DNA from: Tubiluchus corallicola
Taxonomy: Eukaryota > Priapulida > Priapulimorpha > Priapulimorphida > Tubiluchidae
Reading direction: 5' to 3'
Assembly: GCA_030141605.1 (NCBI GenBank)
Contig: JAQGDQ010000419.1
Coordinates: 139,168-203,167 of the forward strand
DNA: 64,000 bases
Positions 1-14,000 of the stretch are shown piece by piece (position 1 is the first letter of the stretch; each line of letters begins with the position of its first letter). The notes below the pieces were generated by a model. It saw nothing but the letters and a program-made list of their open reading frames with translations. It ran no database searches and was not told where the DNA came from. A program made the position numbers and the translations under genes.

Positions 1-930
1 ACTAACGAATGGGAGCACCTTAAATTAAAAAAAACAGACAATTGATTAGACACAGTCTCATTTTAATTTACTGCTCAAATTATACATTTTCTTGCCTATG
101 AAAGTTAGCAATTGTCTCTTATATATGAATAATTAGCTTGGAAAGTTAATTAACGGCAACGATTGCTTATGTCGCAAACTAACCACAGTTTGTGCAGTGG
201 CAGACGTCTTCCTTGCACGTCAAGCACGTTTGCGTAAACGAAGATTGCCATAAAATGCTGATGTAATGTCATGAAAATGAGCTCTACATCACACAGATGT
301 CACAGATGAACATTGCACTTCATGATCATGCTTATCACGTAACCGCGCTTATTTGTCGGCCAGGCGAATGTGATAAAAGGGCGCCATTGTCAGCCTTAGT
401 GAATTCACAGAGCTACGCGTAGTTTTGAAAGTTTAACAAAATTTAACTATCCAAGATAATTATTACTTAATCAAAGCTTTGATTTCAAAAAACCTGTCGT
501 AGTTTTCAATATTTTAGAGCATAAAGTTTACACAATCGTCCGGTTTTCCTTTAACGTCAATGATGCAAAACTCCAGTCACGTCACAGTCACAGTCCAAGT
601 GCCTCTGTACTCGGTTATTATTGCAAAATAAGTTACATGGTTCAATGCTAAATACACAAAAAGCTAAAACAGCAAAAAAACGTATTTTCATTTGCAAACT
701 ATCCTATTGCAGCAAAAATAATTTTGTTACAGATGTTGCCATACATAAATCTATGTACAAAACAATGTGGGAAATCACTTGGATATCGTTTGCTTCCAAA
801 CGTGCAGTTTTCATACAACACAGGTTACCCATATTGAAATTTCAAGGAAAACAGTTAAAAATATGTAAAGGGTGGAGAAACTTAAAGAAGAAGAAATAGC
901 TGAAAATTAGAACAAATAAATTCACTGTAC
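1..930. other. USP9X intron downstream of exon 24, no further feature seen
   Basis: The next expected USP9X block (human [20 protein letters not shown] region) is not found on the minus strand. The 92-codon plus-strand ORF at 621-899 is Lys/Ile-rich and unlike any family I recognise. Read as intron. Confidence 0.6.
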
Positions 931-1168
931 CTGTTCTGCCAAATGTTGACCTAACCGCAACGCAACGTTTCGCAACATGCACTCCGCATTCGGGTTTGGT
1001 ATATGATGAAGAGCTTGTTGCAACACGACAGCGTGACTATGCGCACTCGCAGAGACTGGAGGGCTGTGCGTCTCCGGCTGGCATGCTTCCGCAACTACCT
1101 GTACTTGTGCATAACCCACTGTCGTTAAGAGTAGCTTGCATATCTTTAAGACTACGTGATAGGCAGCT
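931..1168 (-). CDS. USP9X: USP9X exon 24 (residues 1149-1228)
   Basis: Reads [20 protein letters not shown], then [34 protein letters not shown] and [15 protein letters not shown], matching human USP9X around 1215-1295. Acceptor TTTGTAG, donor GTACAG; ends in phase 0. No further USP9X exon is recognisable in bases 1-930. Confidence 0.95.
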
Positions 1169-4100
1169 CTACAAAGGCAACGAATGTTTGAATAAAACCA
1201 GGTGGCTAACTGTAAGATACCTACAGTTTTATTACACGTTTAATCATAAGAAACATTTGTTATTAGAAATCATACACAATGAGCCTTTTCACAGTTTCAT
1301 TGTGAGCAGACGGAGTTGCTGTAGGCAAAAGGTTAAGTGTACCATACACAGCTACATGCGTTAACTACAACCATTATGTGACATGTGGGTAAATCAAAGC
1401 CGTCTGCTGCATTAGTTTAATAAGGCCAGTTGTTTTACGTGGACTTACTAGCAGGATCTTGCTTGGGAACAAGAAAAAACGAACTAGCTAAGGTTCTAGT
1501 TATCTGCTAAAGCTGTTGCAAATACAACAGCTTGGGCTGCGAGGCATTATCAAGATACACAAATGCAATGTCTGGTACACTTAACCTTTGACCTTTTCAT
1601 GACCATCATCATTTCCTGGAACTCTGAAAAGGCTCATTTTAGTAAAAAAGCATCTCTTTACCCATGACATCAGAATTAACTCACTTAATCAAAGTAGGCC
1701 TCACTTGTCTTTTCAACAGAGAAAATTACTTCATTTTTGTTAGTAACTGATTAGTTAAATTTCTATCTACGGAAAATAAGAAGTGACGAATATTCAATCT
1801 TCTTAAAAGTCAAAAGCAACGACGGTCAGTAGTTACAAAGCATGAATTCATCCTACCTCTTTGTGGTCATGTCCGCATTTGGGAGAAAGTTGTTCTTGAC
1901 CAGCATGCCGAGAGCACACGGGACGCCACCGCTCTTCACAAAATTGTGCTGAAATTCAAACGCTTCCTCTAACATTGGATTATTTGAGGGCATCAGTAAC
2001 GTGTAAACCACCTGCAAGAAATGACGGAAATGTTGACGCCATTCTCATGTGAAATGAACCAATTTTCATGCTGCTTTACAATCAAATTAACAACCTATTT
2101 TTGTGCTGTTTGAGAACTATTCCATTAACCTTTTTTCCCAAAGTCTTTTACTCAAATAAAGTGGAAATGCAAAAAACAGACTTGGGGTTGAAAAAAAGAT
2201 AGTACACTTCTGACACTTGCTATGGTCATAAGCATAAAGAAGACAACATGCCCTTTAAATCTCAAAAACTTTTGTTTATCCAGAAGCTTTCGTCCTTTGC
2301 GGACTTCGTCAGCTGTAAGTTAGAGATACAATAATAACTATCATAAAAATTACAGATAAAACTACATGTAAAGTGTAAGTATACAATGACATTAAAACAA
2401 GGGAGCTTCTTAACGAATTTTGTATCTCTTAATTCATGTCACTGTACACTTACATTTTATATGTAGTTTTATCTGTCACTTTTATGATTTTTATTGTTGC
2501 ATCTCTACCTTACAGCTGATGAATTTCGTGAAAGACAAAAACTTCTGGAAAAATTAAAGTTATCGAGATTTAAAGGGTATTTTGTGTTCTTTATGATTAA
2601 GACTTGGGGTTCATGACGTGTGCAAAAAATATAGTAAAAAGTCAGTAAAAGCCATTACAGTCATGTCCAGCTATAAAGGCCACCACAGTCATGTCCAGCA
2701 GTAAAAGCCACCACAGTCATGTCCAGCAGTAAAAGCCACCACAGTCATGTCCAGCAGTAAAAGCCACCACAGTCATGTCCAGCAGTAAAAGCCATCACAG
2801 TCATGTCCAGCAGTAAAAGCCACCACAGTCATGTCCAGCAGTAAAAGCCACCACAGTCATGTCCAGCAGTAAAAGCCACCACAGTCATGTCCAGCAGTAA
2901 AAGCCACGACAGACATGTCCAGCAGTAAAAGCCACGACAGACATGTCCAGCAGTAAAAGCCACCACAGTCATGTCCAGCAGTAAAAGCCACCACAGTCAT
3001 GTCCAGCAGTAAAAGCCACCACAGTCATAACTGATTACAATTAAATGGAAATGAACAGGCCACATTTGACAATAGTACAAGTTTGAAAATCTCTGAGAGG
3101 CGTTACTTTTGCACCAGCAATAAATTCACTGCTATACACATACCTCTAAGTTATACAAAATCTCGGATGCAGAATTCGTAAAAAAACGGCTGTCTAAAGA
3201 TGGTGAAAGGGATTGATCTCCTAGCTTCGCATGATCAAGACACAAAGCACGAATTTGCTCTTGTGTTTGATAATCTGCAAAAAAGTATTGATAAAAATTA
3301 TTCCAGCTCAATATTACGTCAGTTTTTTCTAACACAGTCAACCTCGGGTATAAGCTATTCGCTTATAAGAGAGCACCAACACCAGTCCCGATTTTTCGTA
3401 AAGTTTTTCCTATAAAAATTTTCTCATATAAGGTACTCGAATATAAGGGACTTTCGGTTGTAAGGGATGATAAGGGATGATATCTTCAGGTCCCGCGTAA
3501 TAGAAACTCAGGTAAATTAAGTCGATTCATTTCTCTTTGATCATTTGACCCTATGATCAAAGAGAAATGTAACGATTTTTAACCTCAATTTTTTGCAAAC
3601 TCGGCCTTCAAACAGCTTTGTTTCCACGGTCACATATATTGCGCATCACTGAAGGAGGTTCCTACGTACTGTTTGCATTGAATGTGTAGCAATAATCCAT
3701 AAAAATATGGGTAAAAGTACGGAAAACTACAGGTCTACAAACACCCTCAGCCTGACTCAACTTTGGCTATATTGGACCTCGGATATAAGGTACGGTTTTT
3801 TCCGGTCCTGGAAGTGTCCCTCATATCCGAGGTTGACTGTAATTCAAAAGTAGCTTGAAAGGAGGAAAAGGCAATGTTAAGAATGAGCTGGTACCTGCAG
3901 GCATTATTTTTAGCAATGTTCTGGACATATCACGTAACTGTGGCATCTGAAGAGAACAACCTAAATCAGCAAGTTGAAACAGGAACCTCGCACACTGCGG
4001 TTGCATTGCCATCAACTACAAATGAAAAACACTTGATAAAAACAGTAAATACCAAAGAGTGATGAAAAGAATTACTGTAGGCGCCACTTAATAGACTCAC

Positions 4101-7100
4101 TTTGGAATGGAAGAGTTTTGACCCAATTAACCGACTGATTCAATTAGCCCACAGGTGTAGCTTATTACTACTGTAGAAGTATGAGTCATCACCCTTCATG
4201 CACTACAAGGCTTTAAATGAATTTTAGAAAGTAATTAATGTAAAAATTATCATGTGCAATTATTTAAGAATACTAATTTATATAAGTGTTTTAATAGAAA
4301 GAGAAAAAATTGCACAAATCTGACACAAATTATCATTAAAAATTACAAAAAGTTGTGCAAGCTTAGTTATTTCATTTATTCACAAAGAAGTTGGTTTATG
4401 AAATTCTCGTATCGATAAAAAATTCAAAAATCTGTTGCTCTACATACATTTACACAAAACACGTAGTCACTTAAAGCATAATCTGCAGTTGGTGATGACC
4501 CTATTTCTCCTGCAAAAAGCAGCGGAAGCTTCAAAAGCATACGCGGCTGGATCAAATGATTAGCTTCCAGAAACAACGAAAGAACAATGTAAAGTAAGTC
4601 GCAGTGGACGAGCAGGTGAAAGATTCAAAGTATGACTCCTACCCTAGCATATTGGTGCATGATAAACAAACATGTTTACAAACAAAGTTGTACTTAATAT
4701 GACTGTTTCTACATACATTACAGGGTACAAAAGCAACTAGCGTTTTGGTCGCACACAACTGTCTTATTTTAAATACGTGAAGAAAAAGTATTGAGTCAAA
4801 TGCCGACAGCTTTTATATACATTTCAATAGGAGCGGCTCGAACCAGACGTATTTGAGTCAATTAAGCGACTACGTCTATCAACAGTGAATCTAATAAACA
4901 GCGCCTACTGTACTACATATTTTCAAAGCTTCTCTGTCTCGTTAATTCACTGCACAATGTTCGCGTTAAAAATTTGAAGATGCCAGACACTGCACATGTA
5001 AAGGTTAATCATTGTTTTCGTCAAAACACTTCAAACTTAAAGCTACAATTCCACACAGTTCCTCTCAAAACTCAACTACGTAATGCATATGACACCTTGA
5101 GAGCTCAAAAATATGCATACCTTGATTGGAATTGTGGAGAAATCTTAGAGCATTGTGGAGAAATCTTAGCACAAACAGCCAGTACTTAACGATCAAATCA
5201 AACTCAGTGTATTTAAGGTTAGATGTACAACATTAAAAGTACTCACAACGCCGGGTAGACAGTTCTCAGCCTCAATCTTTGAATGTTCGCAGGCATGCTG
5301 CGGAGAACCTGTAGAACTATCAGAGCTGCTGTCAGGACTAGAAGGCATGTTAGCACCAACTTGACACAACTTAGCCGTAATCAACTGTAAAACAGAACAG
5401 CAAAAGCCGTACATATTATGATCATGATATTAGATGACGTTCGTCAGATATTTCAAGTTTACTGTTTACAGCAAAAGCTTTTAACATGGAAGAGTTCTGC
5501 TCACCGTTTTATCTCTCAGTGGTACTTGAGATATCAATCTTTTATCGTCGTTCGGATCCAACAATTCACCATTTACAAACAGGTCTAGCTTTACGTTGGT
5601 GTTATGAGCTTTTATCCTGCAAAAGAGCATAATATCGATTTGTTAAAAGAAATAACATTCAGCGGTAAATGAATGTTACAGTTGAAATAAATATTCAAAT
5701 TTCCAAATGATGTTAAGACAGCAGATCACAGCTTGAAAAACTATGAATAGAAAATTTAATTACTCTCACCCTCCCCACACTTACAGAGACAAAGAAACAT
5801 TAGTTTGCCTTGTTATCTGCTACACCTCTTGAAGTGTGTAAGCGTTTATTTCCTGCAGTAAAGCAACTATAACAGGCTATCACATAACTGCATTACGCAA
5901 TTCATCTGACTCCACTTAAAAGCTTGTTTAACCCTTTCACTACATACTTGTTTTTGAACTAAGCCGCATTGCGTTTTACAAATTTGGCAATAACTTCTTG
6001 TGGTGTGCTACTAAAACAGGAGAATCTTGTAAATAAACGAACAGACGTCTTGCATTAGTTTTGTTTGCACTCATGCACACACATGTGTGCACGTGTATGC
6101 ACTGAGGCACCCACACACAATCAAACCTTCATAAATAAGCATGTACTTTTTAGAAACCAATTTTCACAGAAATCATAATACTAACCCATGTACTTTTTCA
6201 AAACCAATTTTCACAGAAATCATAATACCAACCCATATTACGCAATCTTTTTATATCAAATGAAGAACAAGCCACTAAATATATGTTTAATCAACCATCG
6301 ACAACTGATTTTGTGTGAGAACATACCATATGATGGAGTATTATAGAATGCACCTGGCTTCAGGCATTGAATGGCTGGCTAGCATTGCTTGTTGCGAAGC
6401 AACCCCAATCCCCCGGCTGTTAAACTTTTCTACAGTGTTTTACACGGCCGTAGCAGCAAAACAACAGACCCGAGTGTCTGCGCTTAGCGCTTAGGTCTAC
6501 CATGTTCTGTCCCTTACACGAAAAACATAAGTGGCACACTACCGCCTTCCGTATTGAAAGGGTTAAACTCCCAGTGAAAACTACTAAACTTTACTCAAGC
6601 TTTACACAGTAAAGTATGAATGAAAACTACTAACAACAGAGCACGATTTTAACTTGTAGCGACACAAATTATTGCCAGCTGCATTCAAGACAAGCTAAAC
6701 TAAAACATACAACTTACATATTTGTATGCAAGTACATTGATACATTTGTACAACTCAAGCAAGATGTAGAATTTGGTTCATTTATAATCAAAAATGCAGC
6801 CAGATATTACTGGTACATTTGATTGTATTATTCAATTATTCAAATTTAAAAATGTTGATTAGAATTCCACCAACATGATGTACTAAGAGGTACATTTGAT
6901 CGTATTGTTCAATTATTCAAATTTAAAAATTTTAAAAATGTTGATTAGACTTCCACCATCATGATGTACTAAATCATCGTTACATTTGGTTAATTCTAAC
7001 AGTTCTCAGTGGTATTAATCAACAAATCACACACAATAAACTCGCTGCTTTTCAATTGTGTATATGATGAATCAGTACCGTAAGAAATAGTCTTAGTTTG

Positions 7101-8030
7101 TTTGAGCTCAGTAGAAAATCTGTTGACGAAATCAAGAGCAGAAAGAACTCTTTTCCTGAACAAAGAACATTTTACCTATAGAAAAAACTGTCAGCATTGT
7201 GTATGTCCTGGTCGCTCATCCAATTATCCACTAATCCAGTGCTGCTTAACTTTTTAGTCTAACCATCAGACTGTGTAAAGTCGATTTAATGTTGTTCAAC
7301 AGTGAAGGTTTATCCAACCTACCTTGTCAGGACTTGCTTGCGCACCGAGGCAAACGTGTCATTGGTGTGCGACCAGATTTCAATGTCTTCCACTTGACGA
7401 CCCTGATTGGGAAAGCGAATTAGCAGTGTCACGTGTTTCCCTCTAAAAGCCCTGCAAGTACAAATAAACATTATTCAAGTAACAATGGTGGAAGTAAAAA
7501 TCAAGACACAGTTCTCTGTATGCATATAAATGGCACGTTTCTTGTGAATGATTAGACGTTTGTGTTATTATCAAATTATTATGTTACAACCTGATCTGAT
7601 ATTGGGACTTCTCTGAAGACCAATAGAGAGATTATTAATGGTAACTGGGCAGTATCAAACATCTGGTTTATTAGCTTACAAAATACATTAATAGCCATCA
7701 ATAAGTCATAAGTCATTCATTTCACATTACACATTTACAATAGTTTCATGTACGATATCTAGTGAAAGGGCCTACAATTAATGTAATACAAATAAGAAAT
7801 ATTGCACAGGAAAAGCCTCAAACACTGTTCACCTATACACGAATGTAAATGTGTTGTGGGCAATCAAAAAGCAGGGCTTGTTAGATTGTCCCACACAGTG
7901 AAAGAAAAAAAGTAATGGAAATAATCTGAAAATTTAAAGTGAATCGTGTGATAAAAAAAGGCACCACTACATCAAAACATTGGCAGACTGTTTATCCCAC
8001 TTGTTGTAAATGAAAATATCATTGTGAATG

Positions 8031-8087
<57 letters not shown>

Positions 8088-11000
8088 TCAAAGGGAACTG
8101 TTAACTTTAGTAAAACGTTTTGAACGTAGACATAACTGACTGTGCTGCAAGCCTGTAACAGCATTCGCAAACGCAGCAAAGGTGGAAAATTAGGTGAACT
8201 TCAAAATCCCACTTTTGGGCAGAATCTCTCATGAAAATTCTACATTTTTACTTACCAGAACTTGTACAAATTCCCCCCCCCCTTCCCGCCACTGAGTAAT
8301 GACTAGGTCCTATGGTGTGAAAATTCTTTCTTTCCAGAAAATTAGACCATACAAACAGCATGGTGTAATGCCACATTTAATATTTGAACAAACAGAGACA
8401 TTGTGCTCACCTTCCCATTGGAACTATAGTTCTTTCCTCGGTAAAGTCGCCGTCGCATTCGTTGATGTACTCACGCAGCACGGTCAGAACGCGCACCATT
8501 CGTGTTGTCTCCTGGCGGATTCGATTCACGCTGTCCTTATCTTTTTCTAGAATGCTGATAGTGTCGTAAGCGGCCTTCAGCCGGTCCATACACGACTGGA
8601 TGAAGTCGTCATGAATTGCCACCTGGTGCCAAAGAAACAATTCATAAGTCTTTTCACAATTTAGTTGCGCACATGCGCAGTTGCTATAGCTCAAAGGTTA
8701 AGTGTACCACAGCAATGCGTCTTAACTATAACCGTCACGTGACATGCAGGTGAAGCAAAGCCGTTTGCCACATCAGTTCAGTAACTTCAGTTGTTTTACG
8801 TGGACTTTACTTAATCGAGTATAGAGTGATTTACTAGCAGGACCTTGCTTGGGGACAAGAAAAAATGAACTAGGTAAGGTGCTATAGCTACCATTTGTCT
8901 CTTTTTTTAATTATTTTTACAAGAGCATAGGCTGATAGGTAATATCAAGTCTACACAACTGCATTCTCTGGTACACTTAGCCTTTGACGTTTTCACAATC
9001 ATCATCAATCGCTGGAATTGCGAAAAGGCTTACTGTTATTTATTATTATTATTAATATTTTATTACAATTATTAAATTTTAAATAATAGTTCATTCCTCC
9101 CATCTCAGCCAATATGCATAGCAAAATCAGAAGTTATAAACAAAAAGACAGCATAGTAATAATGAAGCATGAAGGGATACCTAATTTTACACAACGGCAT
9201 TCAAAAATTACATTACAGTAATAAAGTTTACATTTATATGCGAACCACAACCTAGAGATTGGAACTAGCCAAAAAAATACATACCTGATTAGCTTGAAGT
9301 CTAGGACCTAAATTTGTGTACGTTTCTTTTAGCAGACTAATAGCACGCTGAGCTATTTCCTCTCCTGCACACAGAACCACTCGCCACAAGTAATCAAGTC
9401 CTGCAAAAAGTTCATAGAACTCTTAAAATGTGTGCCGGAAAAAATGAAGAAAATTTAGAACATGCCGAAACTTATGCATTCACTTACCAAGTGAACGGGG
9501 CAATTTTAATCACAGTCACTGGTATTTATTACAAAAGAGTAATGATTTATCTACTAATGACGAATAATTTGTAGTCGATATTAGAAATAATTTACCAATT
9601 AGTTCCACATCTTCCATGAGATAAGATCGACGTTTAGCCACAAGTTTCCCTTCTTTACTGTTGACAGCCTTGAAAAATCTATCAAAGCATCTGAAAGAAA
9701 CAGCAATCCGAAAATCCTTATTAACATTTCTAACATGCTAAAAAAATCACATTAGAAATTTAGTAGGTTACACATTTTAGAATTATTTGTGTCTAAAATC
9801 TAGCAAAAGTTTTACTATGCTAAGGTGGTTACAAGACAAGTTTCAGCAAAAACATGCAGAGTTTACATCAAAATGCCAAAAAAGTTTTGCTTTTTGCTGA
9901 AAGTTTACCAAACGGTAACGATACCATAAAGCAACTACTACAAGAATTGAACTAACCAGTGGTGGCACATTAGTGGGGGTGTTGCTTCAGATAATTTTTA
10001 GCCATTGTTTTAATGCTGTATAAAATGAAACAAACATACGCAATTTTAATGTTGTAATATGCAATTCTAAACAAACAAACAAACAAACATATGAAAATTT
10101 ATATATCCTGATAAATCCTAAAAAAATATTTTTTGCTTACGAATCACCTAAAATGATGCAGTTCAAGAATATGCAGTTACATGGTTTTAAGCACGTGACA
10201 ACTGACAACACAGTTACATGGTTTTAAGCACGTGACAACTGACAACACACACTTCGTGAGCGACAGTACTCCTCTCTGCCTTTAAGCACGTGACAACTGA
10301 CAACACACACTTCGTGAGCGACAGTACTCCTCTCTACCTTTAAGCATGTGACAACTGACAACACACACTTCGTGAGCGACAGTACTCCTCTCTACCTTTA
10401 AGCATGTGACAACTGACAACACACACTTCATGAGCGACAGTACTCCTCTCTATCTTTAAGCATGTGACAACTGACAACACACACTTCATGAGCGACAGTA
10501 CTCCTCTCTACCTTTAAGCATGTGACAACTGACAACACACACTTCATGAGCGACAGTACTCCTCTCTATCTTTAAGCATGTGACAACTGACAACACACAC
10601 TTCATGAGCGACAGTACTCCTCTCTACCTTTAAGCATGTGACAACTGACAACACACACTTCATGAGCGACAGTACTCCTCTCTACCTTTAAGCATGTGAC
10701 AACTGACAACACACACTTCGTGAGCGACAGTACTCCTCTCTACCTTTAAGCATGTGACAACTGACAACACACACTTCATGAGCGACAGTACTCCTCTCTA
10801 CCTTTAAGCATGTGACAACTGACAACACACACTTCATGAGCGACAGTACTCCTCTCTACCTTTAAGCATGTGACAACTGACAACACACACTTCGTGAGCG
10901 ACAGTACTCCTCTCTACCTTTAAGCATGTGACAACTGACAACACACACTTCGTGAGCGACAGTACTCCTCTCTACCTTTAAGCATGTGACAACTGACAAC

Positions 11001-14000
11001 ACACACTTCGTGAGCTACAGTACTCCTCTCTACCTTTAAGCATGTGACAACTGACAACACACACTTCGTGAGCGACAGTACTCCTCTCTACCTTTAAGCA
11101 TGTGACAACTGACAACACACACTTCGTGAGCGACAGTACTCCTCTCTACCTTTAAGCATGTGACAACTGACAACACACACTTCAAACTGACAACACACAC
11201 TTCGTGAGCGACAGTACTCCTCTCTACCTTTAAGCATGTGACAACTGACAACACACACTTCGTGAGCGACAGTACTCCTCTCTACCTTTAAGCATGTGAC
11301 AACTGACAACACACACTTCATGAGCGACAGTACTCCTCTCTATCTTTAAGCATGTGACAACTGACAACACACACTTCGTGAGCGACAGTACTCCTCTCTA
11401 CCTTTAAGCATGTGACAACTGACAACACACACTTCGTGAGCGACAGTACTCCTCTCTACCTTTAAGCATGTGACAACTGACAACACACACTTCGTGAGCG
11501 ACAGTACTCCTCTCTACCTTTAAGCATGTGACAACTGACAACACACACTTCGTGAGCGACAGTACTCCTCTCTACCTTTAAGCATGTGACAACTGACAAC
11601 ACACACTTCGTGAGCGACAGTACTCCTCTCTACCTTTAAGCATGTGACAACTGACAACACACACTTCGTGAGCGACAGTACTCCTCTCTACCTTTAAGCA
11701 TGTGACAACTGACAACACACACTTCGTGAGCGACAGTACTCCTCTCTACCTTTAAGCATGTGACAACTGACAACACACACTTCGTGAGCGACAGTACTCC
11801 TCTCTACCTTTAAGCATGTGACAACTGACAACACACACTTCGTGAGCGACAGTACTCCTCTCTACCTTTAAGCATGTGACAACTGACAACACACACTTCG
11901 TGAGCGACAGTACTCCTCTCTACCTTTAAGCATGTGACAACTGACAACACACACTTCATGAGCGACAGTACTCCTCTCTACCTTTAAGCATGTGACAACT
12001 GACAACACACACTTCAAACTGACAACACACACTTCGTGAGCGACAGTACTCCTCTCTACCTTTAAGCATGTGACAACTGACAACACACACTTCGTGAGCG
12101 ACAGTACTCCTCTCTACCTTTAAGCATGTGACAACTGACAACACACACTTCAAACTGACAACACACACTTTGTGAGCGACAGTACTCCTCTCTACCTAAT
12201 GTGCAGCGTCTTATCTCAGATGTGTGTGCTTCGCCTCTGGTGCACAACAGCCAAACATCATTTTGCTGGAGTTGTGAGTGCACAGGTCCGTCACATGCTC
12301 TGCTTCCATACAAGCACGAAGAAAAAATTAAAGAAAAAAGACTCATTATACTGAATATCATCGATAATATCGAGTGAAAATAGGGAGTGCCGCCATTTCA
12401 CAGTGCCTATACAAGAGCCGCCACTGATTACAATACAAGGATACAGGTGTTAGATATATCTCAAATATTCTTACTTCATTCCAGACTCTGTCATTAGACT
12501 CGGATCTAACTGCATGATATTATTCTCAAAGAAGTCTCTATTGATTTCTGGATCTAAATCGGGTTCATCTCCCATTAACTGAAACAAAAAAATAATAAGA
12601 AATTTTACACTGTAAGATATATGCTTTGAAAATCAAATAAAGCAAATGACATTGTAATGAAAACAAATAAATTATTGTCCTCGCTTAACGATGCTAATGC
12701 GTTCCAGTAAAATGCTACACTGAGAGAAACGTCGTTAAACGAATCCAAGACTTCCCTAGAAAGTAATGTAAAAGAAATGAGATACGTTTCAGAGGCAAAA
12801 ATCACTGCTGTTTAAATAATATAAATTAAAGATTTTTGTGAGTTTTACTCTTTGTGAGTTTTTCTCATGTTTCTACTGATTAATTTCTTTTTACTTGCTT
12901 GAAACCACCTATATATCTTGCTTACCTAGCTAATGGTATCTCTATCGTTAACATTTAAGTCTAGGCAGTTGTTAAACAATAAACACTGCAGTACAGTCAA
13001 AGTCAAGCACTGTGATGACCTTGGGAATTTTATCTAGTCTGGTTGCTATAGCAACAGGTTGCTGACAAAATTCCTTGCATAAAGTTGCTTCCAGGTCTCA
13101 CTTGATACAAACGGCTAGCGTTTAGTGGACAGTCAGGAAGCAAAAGCGCATACTTGTATAATAACTATGTTGTTTGCATTACTAGTGCATTTTTACAACA
13201 GAATAATACAATATGTGCTGTTTTAATGCATCAAACTAGATGAAAAAGTTGCTGGTAAAATAAAAATTGGCTTCCAGCAAAGTAAAAAAATCGTCGTAAA
13301 AAAGAAAAAAGGAACGTTGCGTAGCTAAGTGAAAAAAGGTGTCAAAGGTTCAGAGTCATTAAAACAAAATGTTGCTTTTAACGGGGAGTCGTTAAGCGAA
13401 GACTTACTGTATATACAAGTGACAGCGGTTCTCAACCTTTCAATTCCCCCCAACTTGTATATCACAGGGGTTCTCAAGCAAGAATCACATCGAATGTGGT
13501 GACCACAGATTGTATTATTATTCATGAATAAAAAAAGTGTTGAAATTAAAAAAAATTGAATTAAAAAATGCATTTTTCATTTTGTTTGTGGGCTAGGGGG
13601 GAAAGAGAATCAGCAGCCTTCAAAAAGGGGGAACGGGTCAAAAAAGGTTGGGAACCACTGGTATATCAAGACGTAATTCTGATTGTACAAGAATACATAC
13701 CACGTGATAACTAACTACAATAATGTAAGTCTTTTTTTTTCTTCAAATTGCCCCAGATAAAGCCAATGCTGCCCTAATGCGTGGAGAGATCAGCTCGAAA
13801 AAGATTAATATACTGTTAAGTATTTATCCTACCTTGGAAAACCATTTAAAACATGACTCTCTATCACTACCAAACACGGCATTCTCGGCCAAGCATTGCC
13901 AAATCTGCTTCGCCTGAGGTGCACAGAGCCATAGTTGACCATCTTTTAATAAAAACCTAAAACAAATAACATAAACATATTCTATACAACGTAGGAAGTG

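Noticed and set aside
11036-12361. Several minus-strand ORFs of 70-99 codons with repeated [17 protein letters not shown]
   Set aside because: They are translations of the 58-bp minisatellite. The period is not a multiple of three and the frames rotate, so this is not a repeat protein.
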